A stretch of DNA of 64,000 nucleotides from Diploscapter coronatus (Eukaryota > Nematoda > Chromadorea > Rhabditida > Rhabditidae), in NCBI GenBank assembly GCA_964036155.1, contig OZ038422.1, positions 71,757,201-71,821,200 of the forward strand, given 5' to 3'. A program made the translations under genes and the position numbers. The notes beneath the pieces were generated by a model. That model was given only the letters and a program-made list of their open reading frames with translations. It had not been told where the DNA came from and made no database searches. Below are positions 38,501 to 49,246 of the stretch, one piece after another (the stretch's first letter is position 1; each line of letters opens with the position of its first letter).

Positions 38501-39975
38501 TAATTTTTAATCATCTTGAAATTTGCGAGTACAGAAAAAACTCACTGCATTACAATTTTTGAAATTAGCGAATTAAAAAATTACTCAACCCCGATGTTGA
38601 GACCTACCCATTATTCTTAATTATATTATGACAGTTAACATATGTATCAGACTAAAGTCGATAACATTCGATTTTGTATCATTTCCATACAGTGAAAAGC
38701 TAATCCCGTACTGTATTTCTAACATTTCTTGAAGATGCATTATTTCGTATACTCACCACAGGTGTCATTGCAAGCGCCTGTAGGATCGATTACCCATTCT
38801 GACCATTCCCCTGTGCATGATGGAGACTAAATTTCAATAAATTCATTTGACAATAAAATATCGTTTTTAGTTGTTATGATCTTTCAGACAAATTCTGCAT
38901 CACACGCATACACGAAGTTCTCTATTAAATTGTGACAACTTGATGATCCGATTTTGTCGAATCATAGATCATGAATAAGAAAACGTCTTTAGCGAATTAT
39001 AGAAAAATTAGCATATGTAATTCGTTTCGCAAAGATAGCCCATGCTATCACAAATTCCTCCTTTGAAAATGCTAATTTCATTTCTAGGTAGTATCATCTG
39101 TTTGTATTTGCTTTTCATAAAATAAGTTTTAGTGGTCTTAAACTTCTAAGTTATACTTGAGTGCAATAATAACTTCTTGCAACTCTGTCGAGTGCTTTCG
39201 TGAATCCATTGCAACAAGATGGTCGTGGATAGGTACAAACTGCATTATTGCATCCTTGAACTTCAGTATCGCTGCCCCTAAAATCCAATTTATATTCTAA
39301 TGCTTCATAAACTCTCTAATTATATCAATTCGATCGATTTATGCACATTTTTCATTTAGAAATTAACTCTAAGTAAAAAACATATTGCGCACTCACGTGC
39401 AGGTGCACTCTGCCGGCTCGCAAACTCGGGTTGTTCGTACTCTGCCACACGCTCCTTAAATTAACTCATTTGTATGATTTTAATTTCATAGACGATAAAG
39501 AATAAATTAAAAGGGAACAAAAACTTTAATTAAGATTGTAAATAATATTGTCTGAGTTTCGAGTTTTAAATGAGGCTATCAATTTACTATTTGAGCGTAC
39601 ATTAATTACGGAAATACGCAAATTCGTATCAGTAATGTTCCGAATTTTTTCTAATTTGAAACTCCACTCTTGATTCGTGTACTCACCACAGGTATCGTTA
39701 CAAGCGACGGGAGGATCAATTTTCCACTTTGACCAAGTTCCAGTGCATGGTTGAGACTAAACTTTGCTAGGTCCATTTTATAAAATATTATTATTATTAT
39801 TATTATTCAGTTTTATTTTTGAGAGATAAATTCTTGTCAAAGGGTACTAATGATATCAAGTTTGTGATGCCAATTTTATATGGCAATGTATTATACGAAC
39901 CTCAACCAAGTTTGTGCATGAGATTAGGAATAAGAATAACAAACTTCTCGATTTCATATCATGCAATACAAACAT
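35506..39975 (-). CDS. Secreted protein with two TSR modules, mucin linker and C-type lectin domain
   Basis: Fourteen exons: 39975-39901, 39756-39687, 39454-39397, 39277-39157, 38826-38757, 38388-38331, 38243-38123, 37967-37823, 37655-37597, 37356-37221, 36815-36740, 36318-36252, 35834-35819, 35573-35506. They total 1140 bases, 379 residues. A signal peptide (SLLFLFLISCTNLVE) precedes two homologous cysteine-rich modules that start CTGTWSKW and CTGEWSEW. Each is a thrombospondin type 1-like repeat followed by a YPRPSCCNGF / YPRTSCCSGF segment. A 48-residue Thr/Ser linker follows. Then comes a C-type lectin domain with DCTVIG, CYG, GACNTFHTGAEPASFTSQEQ, SLWIGLEFDAAG, LAWINGQPVTW, NWVPDDPEN and the final IICR. 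The usual EPN/QPD sugar motif is not evident, so ligand class is unknown. A 16-base micro-exon (35819-35834) encodes the NWVP core. Probably extracellular adhesion or immune lectin. Confidence 0.88.
37843..37965. repeat. 15-base coding minisatellite in the lectin linker
   Basis: About five near-exact copies of GATGTTGTGGACGTA (plus strand) followed by diverged units GATGCTGTGGTTGTA. On the coding strand they encode repeated Thr-Ser-Thr units, the expected O-glycosylated spacer between the TSR modules and the lectin domain. Length is likely to vary between individuals. Confidence 0.85.
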
Positions 39976-41004
39976 CACCTGAAACATAAATAATTGTAAA
40001 AATATGTTATGTGGAAAAATTACTGAAATCGATATTTAAAGAAATTTGCGAAAAAAAATCTTTCCAGATTTGTTAAGATGATGCATTTAGACTACATGCA
40101 AGATTTAGAATAAAAATAATCTAGGTTAGCTGAACGATTCAACAGATGATTCGTTATTTTCTACAATTTCTTTTCGATCTCATTCTATCTTTCTAAAGAT
40201 TGTTTCTAAAAACGGCTAAACATTGATATTGAACTTGTGTTCTTTTCAAAGAACATAATGCATCAATTAAATCGATATAGTGTCTAAAAGCAACTTTTCG
40301 AGAAATGTGAACATTCATACTCTCATAAAATTTCAGATTTATATCAAATTGAATGTTTGAAGGACGTCAAGTCCGCCCAGCACAGTTCTGGATAATAAAA
40401 GCAAAATAGAGGAGGGCGAGCGTTATTCACCAAAAATTTTGATGAAATTGTAAGAAAAACAGGGGTTTTCTTCATATCAGTTTAATAAAACTACATGAAA
40501 GATAAATAAGTTTACTGTAATTGAGTGTCACTTACTTCTGTGTAAGTTCGTTTAAATCCCCTCAAAAGTGCAATGTTCGTCAGTTCGTCGAATGCGAAGA
40601 GATCTCAATCGTTTCAATCGGGGGATTTGCGAGCGCATCTCATTACGCCTCCATTTCTCTCTCCATTTACATAGCTTCCTCAACCATAGACATTGCCACA
40701 GGCAGTCGAGTTAATCGACCTTTAGTCGACAGATTATGGTCTGTTAATACACCTAAATAGCAAATAAGTACGTGATGAAAAGAAGAGAGTAAAAGCAAAA
40801 AGTGTAAAACAATCATCGCGATCAGGCCAATTTGCGCGCTCGGTATGTGTAAATTCCCGCGGATTTCTGCAGAGACTCGAGATTAAAGGCTGCTCGAAAG
40901 TGCCTCAAAAGCTATAACATTTGCAATACACGTAATAATGATGTGAGATTTGAGTTACACCTACCCACAATAACGCCCTAATGATATGTTCAAAAATACT
41001 GGCT
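39976..41004. other. Spacer between P450 and lectin genes
   Basis: It contains the lectin 5' flank (TTTCAG acceptor at 39979, only 3 bases before the ATG). The plus frame at 40521-40760 has no recognisable features. No further exon. Confidence 0.45.
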
Positions 41005-43873
41005 TCAGAATGCGGAACAATATATTCTGAAAATTTCAAAATCTTGAGGTTTTATTATCATCCTCCAGGTTTTCCTCAGTGACGGCAAATTATTTGGGTC
41101 GACTGGCAGAATCTGAAATCATTCATACTCAGATAGCGGCGCAATACTTGAAAACTACTTCAAATTGATTGTAGATATTCGCTAGAAACAGGAACAATTC
41201 AATTTTGGCAAGACCCTCACCCAGACAAGACCGCTTTCCAGCTCCGAATGGCACAAGCTAAAAAGCGAAGAACGTCAAAGAAAACTTCTTTCATAAAACC
41301 TCTTCGATTTTCTTCAAATTGCCTTCCGAATCGATAAATCGCTCTGGCTTAAATTGATACGGATCAGGAAATACCTGAATGTTAGGGATTTAAACAAAAT
41401 ATAGGAGCAACAGTGCTTAGGGCATGCAGATGTGGAGTGGCTGTTATTTGCAAAAATCTCGACCCTAGGAAGAATTTAGCTTCCGTCACACTCCAATCCG
41501 GAGAGCATACTACCAACAGACTGTAAGATCATGCGAGATAAATGTTAACTAGCCTGACTTATGACATAAATGCCCAACTAGAGTTCAAAAAATCATTTGC
41601 CTTTTCATCATACAAGATCGTAGTGACTTGTGGAGCAACTATCGTATCTTTTGGAATGTGATATCCTCTGACTACGACATCTCTTGTCGTTGAATGTAGG
41701 AGGGGTTGAAAGACTACATTTCCAAGGCGCAGTGTTTCCTACGAAGAAGTGAATTATTAGGATGTCAGAATGGTTAGGGTTTGCAATTCCATTATTTTTG
41801 TATACAAAAATAGCTTTTTATCATTCAGGCCTCACACAGTAATATCTGATATACTTGCGTACATTGATAACGGCATTGGTATAAGGCAGCTTGTGCTTGT
41901 CGTCCAAAGTGACAATTCGATCTCCACATATTTTCGAGTCCAATTCTTCTCGAACTCGACGAGCGACTTCAGGATGATGCAAAATGTAGAGTATTCCCCA
42001 CGAAATAACATGCGTCGATGTGTCCATTCCCGCACTCCAGAGGTCAAAACAAATGTTTTTCAGTTGCTGCATTCTAAGATTCTTCAATATTCTTCAATTA
42101 TACATTGTATATCAATGGCAAAGGTCAAGGATGTTTGGAATTTTATCAAGCGTTGGAAAAATGATCATTTGGAAACCTCGTTTCATCGTTACATCATGAC
42201 ATGGTTAGATAGTATAGGATAAGTGAAAGGTTGGATAGGGTAAGGGTCTTTTCTCAAACAATTTAGTACGACACGCTGCCATGATGTTACGAGGTTTCCA
42301 AATGACTAAATAAATTCAAATTCGATTTTATTTTCAAATTTAATGCTCTGAGCACAAATAACCAATATTCGCTAACCCAAATCCACTGAAATCAGGCTCA
42401 TTTTCCAATTTCTTCATCTCTTTGAAATATGCTTCCGCAAAATCAGTGCTTTCATTCGATTCATAATCGATATGTTTTTGATGCTCCAAAATTTGTTTCT
42501 CAAATATTCTCATGATTTTGCTACCATTGTTTACAAATGCTAAATTCATAAAATGGAACTTCGCGAAATAAATTTTGTATATACTATAGACATCAGTGCC
42601 GAGGCGAAATTGATTCTGAAAAACCGGAACCGGAATTCCGTCCTAGTCCTGATGTGCATTATTTATTCCTTACCTTCATATTTGCCATTAAAGTATGGAA
42701 AATAGCGAAGCCATGGACTGAATAGCATCACTGCTCCTGTAGGTTCGCCAATAAATTTCGCCATTTTAGTAAGTATGTCGTTCAATTGATGAAATTCGTG
42801 AATGTTCGACTACAACACTTTCTTTTTAGCATATAGAATTGTGCTCACACATTATCATATCGATATCCAAATAGAAAGCTATTGATGACTGAAGCAATTC
42901 CGATTTCAATATACGAGCATAAGTTAATTGATTTGTTCAAGTTTTCGCGTTTCAGACTATCAATTAAGTACCGCACATCAATTAATACCTTAATGAATTT
43001 TATTTGGTAGTTTGCAAACCTCGTGACCGCGTGGTATACGAAATAGTGTGGAAAAGGATACTCTATTCTACCCTATCTTCCATCTATTTTATACTATATC
43101 GCATATCACGAGGTTTACAAATGGTCTTTTATTTTATCAGTTTTTAGGAATGAAAATTCGTGTTGGATGTTTTCAAACGCTTTACTCCCTTTAACCGAGA
43201 CAAAAGACTTCAACCAAGTGGCTAAATTAATCAATTGGATATATTATCTCATAACTAACTAATCCTTGAATAAGCTATCGAAGATCGGAAATAGATAAGT
43301 GAAACAGTGGATAATTAATCTAAAACTGGATAACTTTCCGAATAGTTAACTAAACCATATGGCTAAAATCTTTGTACACGATTCCAATTTCTATTGATAC
43401 CTACTCTTTGTTGAAGAACATCATTTCCCATTCCGTAGCTCTTCAAAAACTGCAAAGTAAAGCGCTTGTGACTTTTCCAGAGTTCGCCATTCGCTTCAAG
43501 TATGCCATAGCTGTCCCTTATAATCGTATTATTATGATGGAATTAAATCCCATTTTTGCAAATCTCATATCTCGAAATTTTAAGGTGATTGGATAAATCG
43601 GTCGATCAACGTAGGTATCAGCGTCCTTGATGAACATTTCCTTCATGATTTCCCAATCCGCAACCACTATTACATCTGTTAAAGCGAACTTGAATGTAAA
43701 GATTCCACCGTATTTTTGTCTGAATTATATGGATAATCTGAATTGATTGAACATACCAACCTTAATTTCAGCAACATCTCATATCCTGGTTCTTTTGCCG
43801 AAACTAGAACTTGAAGACAATTTTCAAAGATGGGCAATGGGAGTGGACCGAAAATTTTTTTAATGATTTGCAT
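41005..43873 (-). CDS. cyp: Cytochrome P450 (nematode CYP2-clan/CYP33-like), possibly disrupted
   Basis: Exons 43873-43761, 43719-about 43585, 43516-43405, 42988-42851, 42809-42674, 42539-42377, 42073-41863, 41738-41601, 41374-41300, 41257-41159, 41112-41005. Catalytic landmarks are intact: proline-rich [27 protein letters not shown], the I-helix AGMDTS, K-helix ETLR (ExxR), the PERF motif and the haem loop [11 protein letters not shown] with its ligand Cys. P450s of this type oxidise lipids or xenobiotics at the endoplasmic reticulum. Two defects: no GT (or GC) donor exists in the phase needed after exon 2 (YPIT, about 43585) before the next exon at 43516, and the N-terminal membrane anchor was not found upstream of 43873. 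Exon 8 ends in a GC donor (AAG|GCAAAT). It could be a recent pseudogene, an assembly error, or a non-canonical intron. Confidence 0.85.
42165..42305. repeat. Foldback element in P450 intron 6
   Basis: Ends TCATTTGGAAACCTCG and its reverse complement CGAGGTTTCCAAATGA; ACATCATG also pairs inside. Same terminal signature as 43011-43121. Confidence 0.7.
43011..43121. repeat. Foldback element in P450 intron 3
   Basis: Left TTTGCAAACCTCGTGA; right reversed TTTGTAAACCTCGTGATATG. It shares the TTTGnAAACCTCGT end with the element at 42165-42305, so one family has inserted twice in this gene. Confidence 0.7.
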
Positions 43874-45618
43874 ATGAAATGAGAAGTTAGTGTAAAAACG
43901 GTGAACAACGTTCTGTTTCAAAAAGTTTAAAGCTGACGTCGAAGTCAAAGTTTAGATAAACACTCGGAGTAGAATTCTTTCATACTCAAAGCTCAGTATA
44001 TTTAATTAGGCCGAGATCAGTCGAAATCCATCGATATTAATCGAAAAAGGGACCTCCTGTATTCTCCACTTCCTTTTTTAATCTTTAATTCACATTATTT
44101 CTCAAAAAAGGAGGTAGAGAATGCAGGGGTCGGGAAAAGTGGTTTTCACGGACGAGATCGATTGAAGCCTCTGTCGAGGAATTTTCGCTCCGAGAATGAC
44201 GGAGGGAATTTCTTCGTCCAATCTCTTGATATATCAAACCTTAGAGATTTACCGAATTGGACCGAACTCAGCCAATCTTACTCGCTCTCGGTTCATTTCT
44301 CTCAACTAAGCTCAGTTGACGACTCGGTCGAGTTCGGATGAAGTAAAACATTCTACAGACCTAGGCAGAATTTCAGCCAAGCTGAAGAAATATAGGGAGG
44401 GGGTACGAAAATGGTAATTTTACTATGAAAATACTATGGTAAACTGATAGGTACACGGGAGTCCGAAAAGGCTTTTGATAAAAAAAATTGACTGGAAGCG
44501 GATACGCAAGAGGGTTTTGGCTGAAGCGCTACCTAGGTCTGATATCCTATGAATTGCGTGAATTACCTGGAGGCAATTTACGTCTTCGCCAATACATTTG
44601 ATGGAATGAATATATCAGAATTGCAATCCATATGATAATCAACATTACCTATTTTACTAAAATTTGAAATTATTTTGAAGTTGAAATATTTAACAGAATG
44701 AATTCTGTCGAATGTCTTTTGCATTTATAGCTGATTTAGGTCCAGGTATTTCATTGAATAAACTAGTTGTTGTGAAGTGTGTGAACTCTAAAACTTATCC
44801 ATCTGACTCTCTCTCTCTCTCTCTGTTGTATAATCTGACAAGAGGAAAACAGTGTAGGATTGTATCAATTTTCTAGACGTCTGTATGAAGTTTGAATTAT
44901 TCGTCAGATATGTAAGATTCATTTATACACGAAATGATAAAGCGAATTTCTTTTTTCGAAAATCGAGCCGCGGATCTACAAGTGAGAGACAACTGAAATT
45001 AGAGAGGAAATAAGTAAGGGAGAGAAGAGATAGTGTCATTCAACATTACTGCGAGCGATGCACGGTTTTCGGCAGTGTCCACTTTATCATTTCGTGCAGG
45101 TTTATCGAAATCAAGAGGCATGTTCATGATATTCTTATGCTACACAATGGAGATGCAGTGTTAAAGGCGTTGCTAATTGTAGTGCACTATTATACTGCAT
45201 CGCAAACAGTCCTACTGGTGACTGAATAGTCAGGAGCGAACCAGCGGATCTCTCGCATCCAAAGACGAATCACCCCTAGACAGAACTCAATAACCTCTAC
45301 AAAACACATCCACTTCTCACTTATCTCAAAACCCGTATAAAATGGCAAAACACATACATATTTTCTATAAACCATAATTAGAACATATTTATTGTTGCAA
45401 AAATCTGGCAAACAAGCATGTTAAGCGTGATTTTGTACCTGAACAGAAAGGTTACTCCGGCAGAGGATAGCCTTCTGTGGGTTAGTGAGCTGTAAGGCGG
45501 AATTAACGAGAACACAGTTACTGATCACAAATTTATTTTAACACAAACAGAGACCGCTCAATCGCGATACAATTCTTAACACAAAAAAGGGGAGGGAAAA
45601 GCGGGCACTAGAGATAGA
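43874..45618. other. Spacer between desaturase and P450 genes
   Basis: It holds a foldback at 44051-44131, a (CT)9 run at 44807-44824, and an LTR-like candidate at 45436-45560. I looked here for the missing P450 membrane-anchor exon and did not find it. Confidence 0.45.
44051..44131. repeat. Short foldback element, CCTGTATT-ended family
   Basis: Left GACCTCCTGTATTCTCC; right reversed GACCCCTGCATTCTCTACC; the arms extend through CTTCCTTTTTT and AAAAAAGGAGG. Confidence 0.6.
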
Positions 45619-48350
45619 CTAGAGAAAAAGGGGGAAGCCGCCCATAAAAATGACGAAGGAAAAAAATAGGGTAAAGATGTATTGCCATTTTGGCATAGCA
45701 TCCTTCGATTCATATTTCACGTCTCCGTGTCCCATCGCTTGCTTTCTAATTACGTCATCGGACACAATTCTGAATATTTAGGTAAGTTTATAGGAATTTC
45801 AAAATGAAACATACTTTCGGTCATAAACAAGCCCCATCTTCGCGAATAGATCGATGAGTTTTCCGGTAGAATTTGCAGCCCAAGGAGATTCAGAAGCTCT
45901 GTAATCTTGTGGGAAAACGTGATGATAGTTATGATGGCTGAAAATGGAACTCATTTGCATTTTATGATACCATGCATCAAAAGTTGTTCTTTAAAATTTA
46001 CCCCTCTCCCTGCGCAATGATATTGAATATGTCAGCTTGCACAGCACTAACCGCCGAATCATACGGTTTGTAGCCAAACCTAAACTTATACCTCTATGAT
46101 ATTTTTTTTGGATTTATTTGTGTAATTATATTTTCTCCATTGCGACGTAACGTGATGCCCTGATGGTTTATTGTTTAGTTAGGGTTGCCTAGTGTTGAGC
46201 TCCGTGAATGATGAGAAAAATACATTCTCCTTCACCTTACAATGGTATCGAGAAGTGTAAGGTAAAGTTTCTAAAGATTTTGATAAACTCGGTGATTTCT
46301 CTGATTTTGGTTTGTAGTTTTACCCTTCAGGATTTGTTTGACAGAGTTTACCACACCGTTGAAGTTTCTATTGTTTATGCAGAAAAAGGGTGGATTTTTG
46401 GACAGCTTATTAGTTATAGACCGTTTGAGCTGAGAGTGATATTGATAATTTCTGCATAAAATTATAAAGCCGGCCAGATTTGCGACACTCTGAAGAGAAG
46501 AATTTTCAAACCGATCGATCGCCCGATGTGGTGTTTGCAATAAAACAAAACTCTGATCAAGTCTTTATTCAGTCTGTTTCACTCTTCATCAATGGTCTGC
46601 TTCTAGACTGGAAGGTCTGATTTACTGTTTCCAGTCTAGATAAAGACCTAGTCGGTAGGGATGATCGATCAGACGAAAATTTTACTCGACAGAGTGCCAC
46701 AAACACCTTATCGGCCTTATAATTTTGTGTAGAGAATGATTGAGATCGAGTGGCGTTGCTAATGATATGCTCGAGTAAATGAACTTATTCAAATGTTGCA
46801 TTGCAGTTTTGTGTCAACATTTCGACAAATTTCAATAAGCTCAATATTGATTGACTGCATAATAACTCTTACCAATGAGAAACGCTATTGACACACCATG
46901 TTGCATGTAGAGTAAAAAGGAGCCGGTAAAGCGCACAAACCGGGAATGCGACGAAGACCGATTCGTTCCAGAAATAGACAGGGACGAACGTTGGTAGCAC
47001 AAATGCGAAAAGAATAACTGAGGGAATGTAATTACTAAATTTGATGAACTGAATAGTTGATAAACGATGATTCATACTGTCGTTGCCACACGCAGACAGG
47101 ATCTTCGTACAAATCGGACAGATCCAACTTGGCGCCTTGGGTTTTAATCTGAGGATGCTTCTTTACCAGGAGCCATCCTATGTGAGCGAAGAAGAAACCT
47201 CGTTTCGTGCTGTGGGGGTCGGCATTCGTATCTGAGAGTTTATAGTTTCAGAAGAAATACATTAATTCCACTCCTTCAGAGTTTATGATCTCTGCACGTA
47301 TATTCTTATTCCATTTTCAAAATTGAACAATAGAACGTTCTTCAAACATGATTTGCATGAGAGCTTGTCCCTTCATTTTAATTTTCACTTTCAGTAAATA
47401 AATCTTTTTCCTCGCATCAGTGAGCCTTACCAGTCCACTTGTGATGGCATCGATGATCACGCACCCACTCGATGATATCGTTCTAAAAATTAAACAGTTA
47501 GATTTCTGTCCTCAATCTATCAAAATGTTACTTGAACAGCGATGCAATTACCAATCATAAGGAAAATGCGCAGCGGCAGAGTTGCTTTGTAAGACCGATG
47601 GCACCAAAGTCTGTGTGCTCCTGCGGCAACTCCAAAATTACTGTAGTACATCAGGATAAATACTGAAATGCTTAAACTTTATAGAAACTATCTTGCATTC
47701 AAATTTGACGAATTGATCTTTTCAGCGAATGTTTATCATCAAAAATTTGTAATATTCTCATTGGTTATGACAAAACTGCATCTGCCAGCACGGCCGCGTT
47801 CAGCTTTGATAGAGTCCATGGAATTGTAGAGAATAATTGAAATTAACTGAGCACAGCCATTCTCACAAGGAAGTGTACGGGTAGGAAATCGCCAATCTTG
47901 ATGAAACCTTCCAAATAGGGATTTTCTATGACGTTAAAAAGTGCTAACATTAAGCCGTTTATCTCATACAAATTTGCCATTGTTGGGGAATTCTCAATTT
48001 TGCAATAACGCGAAGAATACAACTCGTCTAAAAATGTTTACTTACACCAAACACACGTCTGCCATTTTGGATATCCTGCGATTAATAAATATAGTCCGAA
48101 AAGACCTCCGATATGCCAGCCGATAAACATTAGCACATTCTTCCAAACAATGACCGTTTTGAACGGTATCTAAAATTTGGTGCATTATTTAAAATTGAAG
48201 TTCTCAAGAAAAGTCTGAATTTTCGACCTGCTTAGCTTCTTCGTCTAGTTTAGCCACCTCATCTTCTTCCAGCGCTAAGAATTGATCTCCATCTATTTTC
48301 TTGATGGACATTCCGGTAGACAATTTCGTTCGAACAGTCATTTCAGGCAT
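45619..48350 (-). CDS. fat: Delta-9 acyl-CoA (stearoyl-CoA) desaturase, FAT-5/6/7-like
   Basis: Nine exons: 48350-48228, 48169-48046, 47662-47532, 47482-47431, 47231-47078, 47034-46873, 46079-46002, 45937-45815, 45769-45619. They total 1098 bases, 365 residues, with phases consistent. The three di-iron histidine boxes are complete: HRLWCH (99-104), HRCHH (136-140) and HNYHH (277-281). Four membrane helices are expected, including MFIGWHIGGLFGLYL and VILFAFVLPTFVPVYFW. The enzyme introduces the delta-9 double bond into saturated acyl-CoAs at the endoplasmic reticulum, using cytochrome b5. The last 26 residues (from AMPKWQYIF) form an unusual hydrophobic tail not expected in the family. The 793-base intron 46080-46872 carries an inverted-repeat element. 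The elongase lies about 900 bases upstream on the same strand. Confidence 0.95.
46455..46729. mobile_element. Inverted-repeat element in the desaturase intron
   Basis: Outer arms CATAAAATTATAAAGCCGGC and, reversed, CACAAAATTATAAGGCCGAT, continuing into GCGACACTCT and GGCACTCT. A central exact 12-base palindrome, TCTAGACTGGAA and TTCCAGTCTAGA, lies at about 46603-46640. Confidence 0.7.
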
Positions 48351-49246
48351 ATAAAATTGTGAGTGAATAAAACTCAGAATTCGAATGTATCAGTCAATCT
48401 TTCAAGTAAACCCTTTAAAATATTCGAATCGAATATAAAGGTGCAAATATTCGTCAATAAAATTTGCATAATAAGATTCATAGTCTAAACTAGTTGGATG
48501 TCTGCTCGGAGTTTATAACGATAATGACTATTCAACTGGTTGAAACCTGCAGATTATGGCGTCTGCGATTCTCTCACATCAACGACCATCATTTGCATTA
48601 TTTTGATGATCTATTTAGACGTGTCTAAACTTCTCTCGTTTCATATAGAGAGTGCAAATAACGCTCAAAAAGCAATGTTTTTGAAGCACCAAGTCTAGAT
48701 GGAAAACTCAGAAAAGACGTTTCAAAAAGAAATAACACTAAAATGCGAAGAGCAAGATGCTCTACCTAACCTCGCTTACCTTCTTTTCCTTGATATGCCG
48801 AAATGTTGGAATGCCTTCGATTAGGGATAGGATTGCAGACTTTGCCCTTCTCGATTTGGAAAACAGTTTTCAGACGAAGTCTGTTTCCTTGCATATTCGC
48901 AGAGGAGCATTCATCAAACATCAAACTAAATAAAATTTGTGGTATCTGTCTGGTCATTTATTGAAAGGTAGTCATTACATTATCATGCTGCCATTTTACA
49001 ACAATAGCTAAAAAAGAACGATCAAGATTTGAGATATAACGAGAATTGGAATAATTTCATCGAGAAATATCTAACACTTTTCTGTTGTCAATTCAGAACG
49101 ATTATTTTAACCAATACTTGGATTTAAAAAATTTAACTTTTGATCTGTTTATTAAATTTAATATTTAAAAAACCTTTGCAAAACGATATTTTATTCAACA
49201 TTTCAATGTCATATTTAACCCCGCACAATGACAAATTCGTCCCATT
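48351..49246. promoter_or_regulatory. Spacer between elongase and desaturase, likely desaturase 5' region
   Basis: The 896 bases between two co-directional lipid genes are too long for a classic nematode operon spacer of about 100 bases. It should contain the elongase 3' end and the desaturase promoter. A 63-codon minus frame at 48766-48957 follows an acceptor-like site but matches nothing I know. Confidence 0.4.

Noticed and set aside
48766..48957. 63-codon minus-strand frame between elongase and desaturase
   Set aside because: The elongase model is complete without it and no family match is evident.
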